From contig NZ_LMIU01000023.1 in assembly GCF_001428845.1 (NCBI RefSeq), forward strand, positions 248,001 through 312,000: 64,000 nucleotides of DNA, written 5' to 3'. Position numbers and translations under genes: made by a program. Of this stretch, positions 17,866 through 27,201 are shown one piece after another. The notes under the pieces are model-generated. The model had not been told where the DNA came from and ran no database searches. It worked only from the letters and a program-made list of their open reading frames with translations. The DNA comes from Achromobacter sp. Root83. Lineage in GTDB: Bacteria; Pseudomonadota; Gammaproteobacteria; Burkholderiales; Burkholderiaceae_B. Position 1 is the first letter of the stretch, and every line of letters starts with the position of its first letter.

Positions 17866-19473
17866 ATGAGCAGCGTCACTGTAGACCACGTGTCGCCGGG
17901 CCACGGCCACGGTCACGATGACCACCACCACGGCACGCCCACGGGCTGGCGCAGGTGGCTTTTTGCCACGAACCACAAAGACATCGGGACGATGTATCTC
18001 ATCTTCTCGTTCGTCATGCTTCTGGAAGGCGGGACGCTGGCCCTGCTGCTGCGCACCGAGCTCTTCGAGCCGGGCCTGCAGTTCTTCCGCCCCGAACTCT
18101 TCAACCAGTTCACCACCATGCACGGCCTCATCATGGTGTTCGGCGCCATCATGCCGGCCTTCGTGGGTTTTGCGAACTGGATGATCCCGATGCAGATCGG
18201 CGCGTCCGACATGGCGTTCGCCCGCATGAACAACTTCAGCTTCTGGCTGCTGCCGGTGGCCGCGATCATGCTGACGGTCTCGTTCTTCGTGCCCGGCGGC
18301 GCCACCGCCGCCGGCTGGACGCTGTACGCGCCGCTGTCGCTGCAGATGGGTCCGGGCATGGACCTGGCCATCTTCGCCATCCACATCATGGGCGCCTCGT
18401 CCATCATGGGCGCCATCAACATCATCGTCACCATCCTGAACATGCGCGCGCCCGGCCTGACGCTGATGAAGATGCCGCTGTTCTGCTGGACCTGGCTGAT
18501 CACCGCGTTCCTGCTGCTGGCCGTGATGCCGGTGCTGGCCGCGGCCATCACGATGGTGCTGACCGACCGCCACTTCGGCACGGGCTTCTTCAATGCGGCG
18601 GCCGGCGGCGACCCGGTCCTGTACCAGCACGTGTTCTGGTTCTTCGGGCACCCCGAGGTCTACATCATGATCTTGCCGGCGTTCGGGATCGTGTCGGCCA
18701 TCGTGCCCGCGTTCGCCCGCAAGAAGCTCTTCGGCTACGCCTCGATGGTGTACGCCACCGCCTCCATCGCCGTGCTGTCGTTCATCGTGTGGGCCCACCA
18801 CATGTTCACGACGGGCATGCCGGTGACGGGGCAGCTCTACTTCATGTACGCCACCATGCTCATCTCCATTCCCACCGGGGTGAAGGTGTTCAACTGGGTC
18901 GCCACGATGTGGCGCGGGTCCATGACGTTCGAAACCCCGATGCTGTTCTCGATCGGCTTCATCTTCGTGTTCACCATGGGCGGCTTCACCGGCCTGATCC
19001 TGTCGGTGGCCCCCATCGACATCCAGGTGCATGACACGTACTACGTGGTGGCGCACTTCCATTACGTGCTGGTCGCGGGTTCCCTGTTCGCCCTGTTTGC
19101 CGGCGCCTATTACTGGGTGCCCAAGTGGACGGGCCGCATGTACAGCGAAAAGCTGGGCAAGCTGCACTTCTGGTCCACGCTGATCTCGTTCAACGTGACC
19201 TTCTTCCCGATGCACTTCCTGGGCCTGGCGGGCATGCCGCGCCGCTATGCCGATTACGCCGCGCAGTTCACGACGTTCCATCAGCTCGCCACCATCGGCG
19301 CGTTCTGGTTCGGCCTGTCGCAGCTCATTTTCCTGTGGGCGATCGTGCGCTGCTACAGGGGCAAGGGCGAACGCGCCGCGGCCAAGCCGTGGGAAGGCGC
19401 CGAGGGACTGGAATGGACGGTGCCTTCGCCCGCGCCTTTCCACACCTTCGAAACGCCCCCCGAAGTAAAGTGA
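17866..19473 (+). CDS. coxA: Cytochrome c oxidase subunit I
   Basis: This is the catalytic subunit that reduces oxygen and pumps protons across the inner membrane. The 535-residue chain has twelve membrane helices. The heme a ligand lies in [17 protein letters not shown] (near residue 261) holds the CuB His and the cross-linked Tyr. WAHHM (near 308) holds the other two CuB His. [14 protein letters not shown] (near 388) binds hemes a3 and a. The N-terminus has a His-rich stretch ([12 protein letters not shown]), common in this family. The ribosome site AGGAAGGAG precedes the ATG. It lies between coxB and the small assembly genes. Confidence 0.97.
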   Translation: MSSVTVDHVSPGHGHGHDDHHHGTPTGWRRWLFATNHKDIGTMYLIFSFVMLLEGGTLALLLRTELFEPGLQFFRPELFNQFTTMHGLIMVFGAIMPAFVGFANWMIPMQIGASDMAFARMNNFSFWLLPVAAIMLTVSFFVPGGATAAGWTLYAPLSLQMGPGMDLAIFAIHIMGASSIMGAINIIVTILNMRAPGLTLMKMPLFCWTWLITAFLLLAVMPVLAAAITMVLTDRHFGTGFFNAAAGGDPVLYQHVFWFFGHPEVYIMILPAFGIVSAIVPAFARKKLFGYASMVYATASIAVLSFIVWAHHMFTTGMPVTGQLYFMYATMLISIPTGVKVFNWVATMWRGSMTFETPMLFSIGFIFVFTMGGFTGLILSVAPIDIQVHDTYYVVAHFHYVLVAGSLFALFAGAYYWVPKWTGRMYSEKLGKLHFWSTLISFNVTFFPMHFLGLAGMPRRYADYAAQFTTFHQLATIGAFWFGLSQLIFLWAIVRCYRGKGERAAAKPWEGAEGLEWTVPSPAPFHTFETPPEVK

Positions 19474-19504
19474 ACCCGTCTTTCACGTTTCAGGTAGCAC
19501 AGCA

Positions 19505-19630
19505 ATGACACCCGAGCAGCGCCGTCGCAACAAGATCGCAGGACTGGTTCTTCTGGTTTTCGTCCTTGCCGTGTTTGCCTGGACCGTGATTCGCGGTTCG
19601 GCGCTGCTGACCGGCAAGGCCGTCGGTTAG
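19505..19630 (+). CDS. Cytochrome oxidase small assembly protein-like, 41 residues
   Basis: This short ORF starts MTPEQRRRNKIAGLV and has one membrane helix (about residues 12-33), preceded by a basic stretch. Short proteins of this kind sit right after coxA in many beta-proteobacteria, where they are labelled cytochrome oxidase small assembly protein. Start and stop lie tightly between coxA (31 bp) and the DUF2970 gene (9 bp), which supports translation. In many relatives a cox11 gene would follow; here it does not. Confidence 0.7.
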   Translation: MTPEQRRRNKIAGLVLLVFVLAVFAWTVIRGSALLTGKAVG

Positions 19631-19639
19631 GCCACGGCC

Positions 19640-19864
19640 ATGAGCGACGACCTTCGCGAAACCTCTCAGCGCAAGCTGAGTTTCCTTCAGACGATGAAGG
19701 CGGTGGCGTGGGGGTTCTTCGGCGTCCGCAAGGGCGCGGGATACCGGGAAGACAGCGCCAGGCTCAATCCGGTCCACGTGATCGTGGCTGGGCTGCTGGC
19801 GGCGGCACTCTTCGTTACTGTGCTGGTATTAATTGTGCGTTGGGCCGTTTCCAGCCTGACTTGA
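19640..19864 (+). CDS. DUF2970 membrane protein
   Basis: The 74-residue protein matches the DUF2970 family: QTMKAVAWGFFGVRKG, a short linker, then NPVHVIVAGLLAAALFVTVL forming one C-terminal membrane helix. The family occurs almost only in beta-proteobacterial oxidase clusters, between coxA/cox11 and coxC. Its role is unknown and probably in oxidase assembly or stability. It is co-transcribed with its neighbours, with 9 bp upstream and 37 bp downstream. Confidence 0.85.
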   Translation: MSDDLRETSQRKLSFLQTMKAVAWGFFGVRKGAGYREDSARLNPVHVIVAGLLAAALFVTVLVLIVRWAVSSLT

Positions 19865-19901
19865 ATCACTTAATCTAAAAATCTGTACCAGGGAGAAAGC
19901 C

Positions 19902-20777
19902 ATGAGTGCAAGCCACTCGGTTCAAGGTAAAGAGGCACCGTACTACTTCGTGCCCGCCGACTCGGGCCACCCCGTGCGCACGGCCGTGGCGCTGTTGTTC
20001 ATGGGCCTGGGCGCCGCCGCCTGGGTTAACGGCGTCAGCGCGGGCAAATGGGCCGTCCTGGCGGGATTCATCGGCTTGATCGTGGTGTTGTATTACTGGT
20101 TCGGCGACGCGATCCACGAATCCGAATCCGGCTTGAACAGCAAGCGCATCGACGGTTCCTACCGTTGGAGCATGAGCTGGTTCATCTTCTCCGAAGTCAT
20201 GTTCTTCGCTGCGTTCTTCGGCGCGCTCTGGTATACCCGCACGATCACGACGCCGTGGCTGGGCGACATCGATCACCGGCTGATGCTGTGGCCCGATTTT
20301 CAGGCGACGTGGCCGAACTTCGGCCCGGCCGGCGTGGTCGAGACCTTCCAGACCGTCGGCCCCTTCTGGCTGCCCACGATCAACACGGCGCTCTTGCTGA
20401 GCTCGGGCGTGACGCTGACCATCGCCCACCATGCGCTGCGCGAAAACCATCGCAACAAGACCATGTTCTGGCTGGCGGCCACCGTCATCCTGGGCTTCAT
20501 CTTCGTGGCCTGTCAGGCCGCCGAGTACATTCATGCCTATACTGAGCTGAACCTCAAGTTCAACTCGGGCGCGTACGGCTCGCTGTTCTACATGCTGACG
20601 GGTTTCCACGGTTTCCACGTGATCCTGGGCGCCACCATGCTGACGGTCATTCTGATCCGCCTGATGCGTGGCCACTTCACGGCCGACCACCACTTCGGTT
20701 TCGAGGGCGCGGCCTGGTATTGGCACTTCGTGGACGTCGTGTGGCTGGGGCTGTACCTGTTCGTGTACTGGTTCTGA
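19902..20777 (+). CDS. coxC: Cytochrome c oxidase subunit III
   Basis: Subunit III is an integral membrane subunit that stabilises the oxidase and supports proton uptake. The 291-residue protein has seven membrane helices, the conserved MSWFIFSEVMFFAAFFGALWYTR segment with its Glu near residue 95, and the C-terminal FEGAAWYWHFVDVVWLGLYLFVY signature. The AGGGAG ribosome site precedes the ATG. It is the last structural subunit of the cluster. Confidence 0.96.
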   Translation: MSASHSVQGKEAPYYFVPADSGHPVRTAVALLFMGLGAAAWVNGVSAGKWAVLAGFIGLIVVLYYWFGDAIHESESGLNSKRIDGSYRWSMSWFIFSEVMFFAAFFGALWYTRTITTPWLGDIDHRLMLWPDFQATWPNFGPAGVVETFQTVGPFWLPTINTALLLSSGVTLTIAHHALRENHRNKTMFWLAATVILGFIFVACQAAEYIHAYTELNLKFNSGAYGSLFYMLTGFHGFHVILGATMLTVILIRLMRGHFTADHHFGFEGAAWYWHFVDVVWLGLYLFVYWF

Positions 20778-20940
20778 CACCTGCCGGCAAATCCCCGGCG
20801 GTCATTGCGGCACAAGAAAGCGCGACGGGCGCCGGGCGGCAAGCCGGGCATCCGCCGCGCTTTCAAGCTATTGAACGGGGGCGTGCGCCCTTGCCCAGGC
20901 CCGGGGCCGGCAGGCCTTGGGGAACTGGGGGTCAGGGCGC

Positions 20941-21141
20941 CTATCTAAATCCGGTGCTCTCGATCCAGCCCATGTGATGGGCGAACAGCACAAACAGGAA
21001 CAGGGCGACCGACAGTCCGATGCGCACCGTCAGCGCGTTGACCGTACGGTTGGTGGTACCTTTGTCCCGCATCAGGTAGACCAGGGCGGATGCCAGACTG
21101 GCCAGGATCCCGACGAAGGCCAGAACGACGAAAACGCGCAT
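20941..21141 (-). CDS. DUF2909 (twin transmembrane) protein
   Basis: The 66-residue protein has two membrane helices (about residues 2-20 and 41-60) joined by a short basic loop, RDKGTTNRTVNALTVRIGLS, as in the DUF2909 family. Members are found opposite or beside SURF1 in oxidase clusters, but their role is unknown. The ATG at 21141 gives the family N-terminus MRVFVVLAFVG. It is transcribed against the oxidase genes and shares a 36-bp divergent gap with SURF1. Confidence 0.8.
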   Translation of the reverse strand: MRVFVVLAFVGILASLASALVYLMRDKGTTNRTVNALTVRIGLSVALFLFVLFAHHMGWIESTGFR

Positions 21142-21177
21142 AGTGGTCTCCAGACAAATCAGAGTTAGCAAAGACAA

Positions 21178-21993
21178 ATGGCACGACCGCATTCCACCCG
21201 CTACACGGTAGCCGCCCTACTCCTGCTTGGCATCGCCGTGGTGATCCTGGTGTCGCTGGGGCAATGGCAGTTGCGTCGCAGCGATGAGCGACGCGCCATT
21301 CTGGACGCGATCGAAGCGGGTCGCAAGCAAACGCCGCTGGTGCTGACGCCGGCCACCCCGCCCGCGGACATGACCGCCTGGCGGGTGGCCCAGGCAAGCG
21401 GCACCTGGCTGCCGGAATTCAGTGTACTGCTGGACAATCGCAACCACGACGGCAAGCCGGGCTATTGGCTGGCCACGCCGCTGCTGCTGGACGCCGCCAC
21501 CCGGCGCGCGGTGCTGGTGTTGCGCGGCTGGCTGCCGCGCGTGATCCAGGGGCAGGGGGAACCCCGGCTTCCGGCCACGCCCGAGGGCGTGCAGACCATA
21601 GAGGGCGAACTGTCCGTGCGCGTGCCGCGCCTGTTCGAACTCTGGTCGCTCGGCGGGCAGGAGTCTTCCAGCTTGCCGGCCGCGCTGCCGGTGGCGGGCG
21701 GGGCCGTTCCGCAGGTGCAGAACCTGCCGCTGGACGCCTACGCCAAGGCCACCGGACTCACCTTGCTGCCCACGGTGCTGAGCCAGGGGGGCAAGGGGCC
21801 TGACGACGGCCTGGTGCATGACTGGCCCCAGCCGTCGGTGGATTTTCAGCAGAACACGTCTTACGCGGTGCAGTGGTTCGCTTTTGGTTTGATTGCCGCC
21901 ATCGCATGGCTGGTGGTGCTGGGGGGCGCCATCAAGCGCATGCGCCAGCGCGGGGACAGCGGGGCTCAGGCCCGAGCCCGCGCCCGCAGATAA
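21178..21993 (+). CDS. SURF1-family oxidase assembly protein
   Basis: SURF1 helps insert heme a into subunit I. The 271-residue protein has the typical layout of two terminal membrane helices (about 10-28 and 235-255) around a periplasmic domain. The family motifs GQWQLRRSDERRAI at the start, a W-V-L-V-L-R-G-W type strand (VLVLRGWLPR) and NTSYAVQWFAFGLIA at the end are all present. It precedes a thioredoxin-like gene by 23 bp, within the assembly half of the oxidase cluster. Confidence 0.9.
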   Translation: MARPHSTRYTVAALLLLGIAVVILVSLGQWQLRRSDERRAILDAIEAGRKQTPLVLTPATPPADMTAWRVAQASGTWLPEFSVLLDNRNHDGKPGYWLATPLLLDAATRRAVLVLRGWLPRVIQGQGEPRLPATPEGVQTIEGELSVRVPRLFELWSLGGQESSSLPAALPVAGGAVPQVQNLPLDAYAKATGLTLLPTVLSQGGKGPDDGLVHDWPQPSVDFQQNTSYAVQWFAFGLIAAIAWLVVLGGAIKRMRQRGDSGAQARARARR

Positions 21994-22016
21994 ACAACGC
22001 TTATTCAGGATACAAA

Positions 22017-22646
22017 GTGGCTCGCGACATTTCATCCAACAAGCCCGCAGGCAAACGCTCATTGATGCCCATGCTGCTGGTGTTCCTGTGTTCGCTGGCG
22101 CCCATCGTCGCCGCGTTCGTGGTCTACATGAATCCGCAATGGTGGCCCGCGGATTCCAGCAACTACGGCACGCTCGTGACCCCGCAGCGGCCGATGCCCG
22201 CGGCCGCCGAACTGCGCCTGACGACGCTGGACGGCAAGCCGTTCGACCTGCAAAGCTTGAAGGGCAAGTGGCTGCTGGTCGCCGCCGACGGCGCGGCCTG
22301 CCCCGAAAGCTGCGCGCGTAAGCTGTTCATCACCCGCAACAGCCATGCCAGCCAGGGCAAGAACGTCGACCGCCTGGCGCGCGTCTGGTTCATCACGGAC
22401 GACGCGCCCGTGCCGGACAAGGTGCTGGAGGCCTACAAGGGGACCGTCATGGTGCGCGTGGATCCCGACGAATTGGCGCGGTTCCTGCTGGCGCGAGGCA
22501 CGGCCGCCGGCCAGCCGGGCCTGCAGGATCCGATCTGGGTGATCGATCCGCTGGGCAACCTGATGATGCAGTACCCTGCCGAGGCGGATGGCGTGAAGGT
22601 GCGCAAGGACATCAGCAAGCTGGTCTATAACTCGCGCATTGGTTGA
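22017..22646 (+). CDS. Membrane-anchored thioredoxin-fold protein of the oxidase cluster
   Basis: The 209-residue protein has one N-terminal membrane helix (about 17-36), then a soluble domain with SCO/thioredoxin features: LTTLDGKPFDLQSLKGKWLLV, then CPESCARKL (a CxxxC pair near residue 95), and DPIWVIDPLGNLMMQYP near the end. It starts at a GTG at 22017 with AGGA 6 nt upstream; the frame is open to 21873, inside SURF1. The CxxxC spacing is that of SCO copper chaperones. I infer a copper or thiol role in oxidase assembly, alongside the true SCO gene downstream. The exact function is unknown. Confidence 0.8.
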   Translation: MARDISSNKPAGKRSLMPMLLVFLCSLAPIVAAFVVYMNPQWWPADSSNYGTLVTPQRPMPAAAELRLTTLDGKPFDLQSLKGKWLLVAADGAACPESCARKLFITRNSHASQGKNVDRLARVWFITDDAPVPDKVLEAYKGTVMVRVDPDELARFLLARGTAAGQPGLQDPIWVIDPLGNLMMQYPAEADGVKVRKDISKLVYNSRIG

Positions 22647-22697
22647 GTGTTTTTTCCGCCGGGCGCGCGTCGTGGCGGGGTTTATATTTTGGTTGAT

Positions 22698-23732
22698 ATG
22701 GAACGCATCAAAGCGCGTTATCGCAAGCTCGTTTTCTTCACCTGGTTCCTGACGCTGGACCTGATCATGTTTGGCGCCTTCGTGCGCCTGACGGACTCCG
22801 GCCTGGGCTGTCCCGACTGGCCCGGCTGCTATGGCAGCGCGACGCCGCTGGGCGCGATGGGCGACATCCACGAGGCGTCGCAGGCCATGCCCTTCGGCCC
22901 GGTGACCCTATCCAAGGCCTGGATCGAAATGATCCACCGCTACGTCGGAACCATCCTCGGCATGCTGATCATCGGCATCGTCTACATGGCGTGGCGCTAC
23001 CGCCGCGAACTGGGCCGTTCGCCGGCGCTTGCCGTCACGACCCTGGTGGCCGTGTGCGTGCAGGGCGCATTCGGGGCATGGACGGTGACGCACAAGCTGA
23101 TGCCTGCCGTCGTGACCGCGCACCTGGTGTTTGGCTTGTCGGTATTGGCGCTGATGACCTGGTTGTCGGCGCGTGAGCGCCCGCACCTGCCGGTGAGCGC
23201 GGCGGCCACGCGCTGGAAGCCCTGGGTGGCGGGGGGCTTTGCCCTGCTGCTGGTGCAAGTGACCCTGGGCGGCTGGGTCAGCACCAACTATGCCGCGCTG
23301 GCCTGCATGGATTTCCCCATGTGCCATGGGCAGTGGGTGCCGGAAATGGATTTCCATGGCGGATACTCGGTCATCCGGGGCCTGGGCGAACTACCTTCCG
23401 GCGAGATGATTTCCCAGCCGGCGCTGACGGCGATCCACTGGGTCCACCGCAATTTCGCTTTCGTGGTGTTCGTCTATCTGGGCATCCTGGCTTGGCGCCT
23501 GCGCGCCGAGGCCGGCTTGCGCGGACCGGCCACGCTGATGCTGACGCTGCTGGCCGCGCAACTGCTGACCGGCCTGACCACCATCTTCTTCCAGTGGCCA
23601 TTGCTGATCGCGGTGCTGCACAACGGCGGCGCGGCGGGCCTGACCCTGGCGGCGGTCGTGCTGATGGTGCGTTTGTCGACGGCCGGGCACGCGCCGGCGG
23701 CGCGCTACGGCCCCAATTTGGTGCGAGTTTAA
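22698..23732 (+). CDS. ctaA: Heme A synthase (COX15/CtaA)
   Basis: CtaA oxidises the heme O methyl group to give heme A. The 344-residue membrane protein has about eight helices. [19 protein letters not shown] near residue 25 is the family signature, and heme-binding His residues lie in [24 protein letters not shown] and AVLHNGGA. The ATG at 22698 is at the family start; the frame is open further upstream. It is followed by ctaB after 13 bp, so the two heme-modifying enzymes are made together. Confidence 0.95.
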   Translation: MERIKARYRKLVFFTWFLTLDLIMFGAFVRLTDSGLGCPDWPGCYGSATPLGAMGDIHEASQAMPFGPVTLSKAWIEMIHRYVGTILGMLIIGIVYMAWRYRRELGRSPALAVTTLVAVCVQGAFGAWTVTHKLMPAVVTAHLVFGLSVLALMTWLSARERPHLPVSAAATRWKPWVAGGFALLLVQVTLGGWVSTNYAALACMDFPMCHGQWVPEMDFHGGYSVIRGLGELPSGEMISQPALTAIHWVHRNFAFVVFVYLGILAWRLRAEAGLRGPATLMLTLLAAQLLTGLTTIFFQWPLLIAVLHNGGAAGLTLAAVVLMVRLSTAGHAPAARYGPNLVRV

Positions 23733-23745
23733 AATAGGGTCCACT

Positions 23746-24639
23746 ATGACCAGTCTTGCCGCTCCTCAATCCGGATTGTTCCGCCAGTACCTCGTTCTGA
23801 CCAAGCCGCGCGTGACGCAGCTGGCGGTGTTTTGCGCCGTGATCGGCATGTTCCTGGCGGCCCCGGGCATTCCAGACATGCGCCGCGTGCTGTTCGGCAC
23901 GGTCGGCATCTGGCTGCTGGCCGCCGCCGCGTTCGCCATCAATTGCCTGATCGAACAGGAAGTGGACGCGCGTATGCTGCGCACCGCGCGCCGCGCCACG
24001 GCCCGCGGCACGATTTCGGCGTTCCAGGTGCTGAGCCTGTCCGGGCTGCTGGGCGGCGTGGGCATGTTCGTGCTCTACACCCTGGTCAACCCGCTGACCA
24101 TGTGGCTGACGTTCGCCACTTTTGTGGGCTACGCCGTTATCTATACGGTCATCCTGAAGCCGCGCACGCCGCAGAACATCGTGATCGGCGGCTTGTCGGG
24201 CGCCATGCCGCCCGCGCTGGGCTGGGCTGCGGTGGCGGACTCCGTGCCGGCCGAGGCCTGGATCCTGGTCCTGATCATTTTCATCTGGACGCCGCCGCAT
24301 TTCTGGGCGCTGGCGCTCTACCGCAACCACGACTACGCCAAGGCCGGCCTGCCCATGCTGCCGGTGACGCACGGCAATCAATTCACGCGCCTGCACATCC
24401 TGCTGTATAGCGTGGCGCTGATGGCGACGACGCTGTTGCCCTACGCCATCCGCATGAGCGGCGAACTCTATCTGCTGGCGGCGCTGGTGCTGGGCGGCAT
24501 GTTCGTTTCGTATGCCTGGCGCCTTTACCGCGTGTACAGCGACGCGCTCGCGCGCAGCATGTTCCGTTTTTCCATCCTCTACCTGGCGCTGCTGTTCGGC
24601 GCCCTGCTGGTGGACCATTGGGTCGGCCTGTTGCGCTGA
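23746..24639 (+). CDS. ctaB: Protoheme IX farnesyltransferase (heme O synthase)
   Basis: CtaB adds a farnesyl group to heme B, giving heme O, the substrate of CtaA. The 297-residue UbiA-superfamily protein has about nine helices. It has the two prenyl-diphosphate-binding regions: [18 protein letters not shown] near residue 66, with its Asp and Arg residues, and the second loop [16 protein letters not shown] near residue 192. Length and start ([26 protein letters not shown]) are normal. It lies between ctaA and the SCO gene on the same strand. Confidence 0.96.
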   Translation: MTSLAAPQSGLFRQYLVLTKPRVTQLAVFCAVIGMFLAAPGIPDMRRVLFGTVGIWLLAAAAFAINCLIEQEVDARMLRTARRATARGTISAFQVLSLSGLLGGVGMFVLYTLVNPLTMWLTFATFVGYAVIYTVILKPRTPQNIVIGGLSGAMPPALGWAAVADSVPAEAWILVLIIFIWTPPHFWALALYRNHDYAKAGLPMLPVTHGNQFTRLHILLYSVALMATTLLPYAIRMSGELYLLAALVLGGMFVSYAWRLYRVYSDALARSMFRFSILYLALLFGALLVDHWVGLLR

Positions 24640-24656
24640 TCATCCGGAGGTTCTCG

Positions 24657-25265
24657 ATGTCCGTGTTTTCCGCCAGCCGCCGGCTGGCCCTGCGCCTGGG
24701 CGTAGCCGCTGCCTTTACCGCCGCCCTGGCCGCCTGCGGCGAGAGCCCGCCGGTGTTCAAGGGCAGCGACATCAGCGGCACGCAGTTGGGCCGCGCCATG
24801 GAACTGCCCGACCACAACGGCAAGACGCGCCAGCTCTCCGACTTCGCGGGTAAGGTCGTCGTCGTATTTTTCGGTTTCACGCAGTGTCCGGACGTGTGCC
24901 CCACGTCGCTGGCCGAACTGACCGAAGTCATGAAGAAACTGGGTCCGGACGCCGATCGCGTCCAGGTGCTGCTGATCACGGTGGACCCGGAGCGCGACAC
25001 ACCCGAGGTGCTTAAGCAGTACGTCACCGCCTTCGATCCACGCTTCCTGGGGCTGACCGGCACGCCGGACCAGGTCAAGAAGGCCGCGGCGTCGTTCAAG
25101 GCCTATTACGCCAAGGCGCCCACCAAGGACGGCAATTACACGATGGACCACACGGCCGCGTTCTATCTGCTGGACGGCAAGGGTGAATCGCGCATTCTGG
25201 CCAACAACAACATCGGTGTCGACGCCTTGACGCAAGACATCCAGGCGCTGCTCAAGCAGGGCTGA
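24657..25265 (+). CDS. SCO1/SenC copper chaperone, lipoprotein
   Basis: SCO proteins deliver copper to, or reduce, the CuA site of subunit II. The 202-residue protein has a lipoprotein signal (LAAC, Cys near residue 24) and a thioredoxin fold. The copper motif CPDVCP lies near residue 80, and the conserved His is in MDHTAAFYLLD near residue 165. The ATG at 24657 follows a perfect GGAGG. It closes the oxidase operon. Confidence 0.94.
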   Translation: MSVFSASRRLALRLGVAAAFTAALAACGESPPVFKGSDISGTQLGRAMELPDHNGKTRQLSDFAGKVVVVFFGFTQCPDVCPTSLAELTEVMKKLGPDADRVQVLLITVDPERDTPEVLKQYVTAFDPRFLGLTGTPDQVKKAAASFKAYYAKAPTKDGNYTMDHTAAFYLLDGKGESRILANNNIGVDALTQDIQALLKQG

Positions 25266-25287
25266 AGCGGCACGGGCGGCGCGGAAC

Positions 25288-25506
25288 TCAGGGGGCCGCC
25301 GCAGCCCATCCGGCCAGCGCGGCGCGGGCCTTGTCGCTGAGTTCGGCCGACGTGATCTCGCGGCGGTGCGCGATGATCATCAGCGCATAAGGCGTGGCCA
25401 GCGCGGCTGCCTCGGGGCACAGGCGCGATTCTTCGCCGACCGATGGCGACACGTTGCGCCAATAGTTGATCGCCTGTTCGAGTTGGGGCAGGGTGATGGA
25501 ATCCAT
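25288..25506 (-). CDS. DUF3717 family protein
   Basis: The 72-residue acidic-to-neutral protein begins MDSITLPQLEQAINYWRN, which matches DUF3717, a small family of Burkholderiales. It is soluble and predicted to be helical; its function is unknown. It converges on the SCO gene with a 22-bp gap. The ATG at 25506 is chosen because the family starts at this residue; the frame is open a little further. Confidence 0.75.
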   Translation of the reverse strand: MDSITLPQLEQAINYWRNVSPSVGEESRLCPEAAALATPYALMIIAHRREITSAELSDKARAALAGWAAAAP

Positions 25507-25636
25507 GCGCCTATTGTCCACGAATGGGCTCCCCTGTCCACCTGCGTTCCCCTGCAAAGAAGCGTCACCATCGCAACATGCCGAAACCGCGCCCGGGTGC
25601 TATACCACTGCCGGTTAGTTTCGATGGAGCATCATC

Positions 25637-26299
25637 ATGAATACATCCACCCGAATCGAAACCACGCGCCGTGGCCTGCATCCGCTGGTCGCCGCCGCGG
25701 CGGTCGCGGTCATCGTCATGTGCTCGGTGGGCGTGGCTGCGGTGATGGGCTGGCTGCCCACGCCTTCGGCCAACCCCCATGCGGACGAGCCCGTGGCCGA
25801 GGCCGGCCCCGAGGACGCCAACCTGGCGCCCGTCCCGGCAGCCCCGTCCGCAGCCGCCAAGCCCGCCGCTCAGGCGCAGCAGGCCCAGCAGGCGCGTCCG
25901 GCGCCGGCTTCCTCGCCTCGTCCCGCGCCGGCGCCTGCCCAGCAGGCCTGCGCAAGCTGCGGCGTGGTCGAGACCATTCGCCAGGTGCAGGTGCCCGTCA
26001 AGGACAACAGCAACAATCTGGTGGGCACGATCGCCGGCGGCGTGGCGGGCGGCGTTGTGGGTAATCAGTTTGGCGGAGGCAACGGCAAGACCGCGTTGAC
26101 CGTGCTGGGCGCGGTCGGCGGCGCTTTGGCAGGCCGGGAAGTTGAGCGTAATATCAGAGAGCAACAAACGGTGACGCACTATGAGCTCACGGTACGCCTG
26201 AGCGACGGCAGCGCGCGCCAGTTCCGCAGTGCGCAGCCCTTCGCCTTTGCATCCGGCGATCACGTGCGCGTCGAGAATAACCAACTGCTGCCGGGCTAA
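25637..26299 (+). CDS. Glycine-zipper 2TM domain envelope protein
   Basis: The 220-residue protein has one N-terminal membrane anchor (about 18-38), a long Pro/Ala/Gln linker, then a glycine-zipper pair (GTIAGGVAGGVVGNQFGGG and GAVGGALAGREVE) followed by a small beta domain. This is the SlyB/Rick_17kDa type of envelope domain, but anchored by a helix and not by a lipid. A CASC pair (near residue 110) precedes the zipper. Its role is probably envelope structure. It stands alone, with PhaM 44 bp downstream. Confidence 0.75.
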   Translation: MNTSTRIETTRRGLHPLVAAAAVAVIVMCSVGVAAVMGWLPTPSANPHADEPVAEAGPEDANLAPVPAAPSAAAKPAAQAQQAQQARPAPASSPRPAPAPAQQACASCGVVETIRQVQVPVKDNSNNLVGTIAGGVAGGVVGNQFGGGNGKTALTVLGAVGGALAGREVERNIREQQTVTHYELTVRLSDGSARQFRSAQPFAFASGDHVRVENNQLLPG

Positions 26300-26343
26300 G
26301 TCCGGCCGCCAGCGGCAACCATCTGTCTTTGGGGAGACCTGGA

Positions 26344-27132
26344 ATGAGCGACCAATACACCAACCCGTTCGTCCTGCCTGGCATGGGCCAGAACTCCGAC
26401 TTGTCGGGCAACCCGCTGTTGGCCAGCATGGAAATGATGCGCCAGGCATGGGCGGGCCTGACCGGCCCCGGAGGCCTGGCCAGCAGCCTGCCGATGGCGC
26501 CGCCCATGAACCTCGAGGACCTGGACCGCCGCATCGCCGAACTGCGCTCGGTGGAAAACTGGCTGCGCATGAACCTGAGCATGCTGTCGAGCACCATCCA
26601 GGGCATGGAAGTGCAGCGGTCCACCATCAGCACCTTGCGCGCCTTCGTGGACAGCGCGGCCCGGATGGACATGGGGTCGGCCGGCGACAGCGCCGCGGGG
26701 TCTCCCCTGGAGGTTGCCCTGGGGCTGAAGCCGGCGCCGAAACAGACTGCGTCTGCAAACGCGGCGGGTCACGGCGAAGCCAAGGCCGATGCCCGCAAGG
26801 ACGGGGCGCCCAGCGGTGCGGAGGCATCGGCTGCCGGCCCTGAATCAGGGGCGGGCATGAGCGAGCAGATGGGCGCCGCCGCGCAATCGGCTTCCAAGGC
26901 ATGGTGGGACCTGCTGCAACAGCAGTTCAACCAGATCGCCGCGGCCACCGCCGCCTCCATGCCGGCCGCGCCTGGGACCGATACGGGATCCAGCGCCAAG
27001 CCCGGCGAACCCAAGTCTGCAGCCCAGCCCGATGCCAAGGCATCCAAGCCGGCGGCGGCGCGCAAGCCTGCCGCTTCCAAAAGCGCCGCCAAGCCCGTCA
27101 AGAAAAACGGGCCTGCCGACGGCAAGCCCTGA
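26344..27132 (+). CDS. phaM: PhaM-family polyhydroxyalkanoate granule-associated protein
   Basis: PhaM binds polyhydroxybutyrate synthase and DNA and links storage granules to the nucleoid. The 262-residue protein has the family N-terminus: NPFVLPGM, then MNLEDLDRRIAELRSVENWLRMNLSM near residue 58, which forms the helical synthase-binding part. The tail is a Lys/Ala/Pro-rich stretch like histone H1 (repeated AAKP/KPAA), typical for DNA binding. The ATG at 26344 follows GGGGAGA. No other pha genes are adjacent. Confidence 0.85.
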   Translation: MSDQYTNPFVLPGMGQNSDLSGNPLLASMEMMRQAWAGLTGPGGLASSLPMAPPMNLEDLDRRIAELRSVENWLRMNLSMLSSTIQGMEVQRSTISTLRAFVDSAARMDMGSAGDSAAGSPLEVALGLKPAPKQTASANAAGHGEAKADARKDGAPSGAEASAAGPESGAGMSEQMGAAAQSASKAWWDLLQQQFNQIAAATAASMPAAPGTDTGSSAKPGEPKSAAQPDAKASKPAAARKPAASKSAAKPVKKNGPADGKP

Positions 27133-27201
27133 CCCTATCTTTCAATCGACACACCGGACGGCCGCAAGGCCGCCGGACCGTCTCTCAACGATATAGAACT
27201 T

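Noticed and set aside
17806-19443. Minus-strand 545-codon frame opposite coxA
   Set aside because: It mirrors the coxA codons, is extremely rich in His, Arg, Gln and Asp, and has no recognisable fold. coxA is unambiguous.
20778-20940. Possible gene in the gap after coxC
   Set aside because: The 163 bp are GC-rich and hold only a long imperfect hairpin around 20815-20872 (AAAGCGCG / CGCGCTTT), probably a terminator between convergent genes; no coding signal.
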